The notes under the pieces are model-generated. The model searched no databases. It worked only from the letters and a program-made list of their open reading frames with translations, and was not told where the DNA came from. This document shows, piece after piece, positions 4,714 through 5,527 of a stretch of 5,527 bases of DNA. Made by a program: the position numbers and the translations under genes. The stretch lies in NCBI GenBank assembly GCA_025454565.1, contig JALOOE010000200.1, positions 1 through 5,527 of the forward strand. The letters are read 5' to 3'. This stretch comes from Anaerolineae bacterium. GTDB lineage: Bacteria > Chloroflexota > Anaerolineae > CG2-30-64-16. The stretch's first letter is position 1. Each line of letters starts with the position of its first letter.

Positions 4714-5527
4714 TACTTCCCGTCCCGCTTCTGCCAATCGTCGGCAAACAGGTTGAAATGCGCGTGTTGCCTGGGGTGCGCGGCGATCACATCCTCGTCC
4801 AACGTCACGCCGAGGCCGGGACCGGCGGGCAGCGCGAAGTAGCCGTCCACAACCTCCGGCACGCCGGGCGCAGCCGCCTTGACGTAGGCTTCGCCGAAGT
4901 CGTTGAAGTGCTCCTGGATCTTGAAGTTCGGCGTGCAGGCGGCCAGATGAAGGGAGGCGGCCGTCGAGACTGGCCCGCCGACATTGTGCGGCGCGACCAA
5001 CATGTAGTACGCTTCGGCCCAGGCAGCGAGCTTTTTCGTGTTCAGCAGCCCGCCCAGGTGCGTGATATCGGGCTGGATGATGTCGGCGGCTTGCAGCTCG
5101 AACAATTCGCGATACTCGTACAGCGTATGCAGCCGCTCGCCGGTCGCGATCGGAATGCCCAGCGGCGCAAGCGCGTCGGACGTCTTTTTGAGCGCGGCGG
5201 TGTTCTCCGGCGGCGTCGGCTCCTCGAACCAGCTCGGCTTGAACGGCGCCAGCTCGCGCGCCATCTCGACGGCGGATACCGGACTGAACCGGCCGTGCAT
5301 CTCGACCAGGATTTCAACGTCAGGCCCCACCGCATCGCGCACGGCTTCCACCAGGGCGATCGAACGGAGCTTTTCGGCGCGCTCCAACTCGTAAAAGCCG
5401 GCGCCAAACGGATCGAGCTTCATCGCCCGATAGCCCTTGGCGACGACGCGTTGCGCCGCAGCGTGGAACTCCTCCGGAGAGCGCTCGACAGTGTACCAGC
5501 CGTTCGCGTAGGCCTTGATCCGATCGC
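4713..5527 (-). CDS. Enolase-superfamily sugar-acid dehydratase, galactonate-dehydratase-like (C-terminal part)
   Basis: The last 270 residues of a mandelate racemase/muconate lactonizing enzyme family protein; the capping domain and start codon lie beyond the right edge. Such enzymes abstract the proton alpha to a carboxylate and dehydrate aldonates or aldarates to 2-keto-3-deoxy acids using Mg2+. Numbering from the visible start, the barrel shows YANGWY (6-11), KLD (36-38), EMHGRFSP (75-82), FEEPTPPENT (100-109), GER (129-131), QPDITHLGG (151-159) and PHNVGGP (180-186). Glu75, Glu101 and Glu130 are the expected metal ligands; Asp153 and His180 fit the base and acid positions. The pattern is closest to galactonate (DgoD) or gluconate dehydratases. 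Two deviations from DgoD are notable: the first ligand is Glu rather than Asp, and KxK is replaced by K-L-D. Reading continues in frame to the edge, so the in-frame ATG at 5423 is internal. Exact substrate is uncertain. Confidence 0.88.
   Translation of the reverse strand, partial: DRIKAYANGWYTVERSPEEFHAAAQRVVAKGYRAMKLDPFGAGFYELERAEKLRSIALVEAVRDAVGPDVEILVEMHGRFSPVSAVEMARELAPFKPSWFEEPTPPENTAALKKTSDALAPLGIPIATGERLHTLYEYRELFELQAADIIQPDITHLGGLLNTKKLAAWAEAYYMLVAPHNVGGPVSTAASLHLAACTPNFKIQEHFNDFGEAYVKAAAPGVPEVVDGYFALPAGPGLGVTLDEDVIAAHPRQHAHFNLFADDWQKRDGK

Overview
The window is a GC-rich piece of a bacterial carbohydrate-use locus. Every recognisable gene lies on the minus strand, so transcription runs from right to left. 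The lipoprotein signal followed by an Ala/Pro/Thr-rich linker, the family-5 ABC transporter next to a GH4 glycosidase and UxuA-like dehydratase, and short 7-to-16-bp repeat arrays between genes all recall Chloroflexota (Chloroflexia or Anaerolineae type). This placement is an inference from style; the window holds no phylogenetic marker.

In transcription order the layout is: (1) the C-terminal 270 residues of an enolase-superfamily sugar-acid dehydratase, resembling galactonate dehydratase and cut by the right edge (4713-5527); (2) a GH4 NAD/Mn-dependent alpha-galactosidase of the MelA type (3201-4604); (3) a short-form mannonate dehydratase (UxuA family) protein (2111-3109); (4) a promoter-bearing intergenic region with a near-consensus sigma70 promoter, a perfect palindrome at the predicted start site and a hairpin-rich leader of about 170 nt (1891-2096); (5) a family-5 extracellular solute-binding lipoprotein (199-1890); (6) the first 32 residues of a DppB-type ABC permease, cut by the left edge (1-98).

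The likely joint role is uptake of an oligosaccharide or glycoside by the binding-protein transporter, cytoplasmic cleavage by the GH4 enzyme, and dehydration of sugar acids to 2-keto-3-deoxy acids by two evolutionarily unrelated dehydratases. Galactose to galactonate to 2-keto-3-deoxygalactonate would fit the GH4 and enolase genes; a hexuronate/mannonate branch would fit the UxuA-like gene. The exact substrate cannot be read from this sequence.

The most unusual non-coding signal is that three intergenic gaps each hold a different family of short inverted/tandem repeats right behind a stop codon (134-181, 3138-3195, 4645-4713). In two cases the repeat pattern runs into the stop codon itself. 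The fourth gap carries the promoter and structured leader of the transporter genes. No tRNA, rRNA, CRISPR array or insertion sequence was found, and no plus-strand gene is supported.
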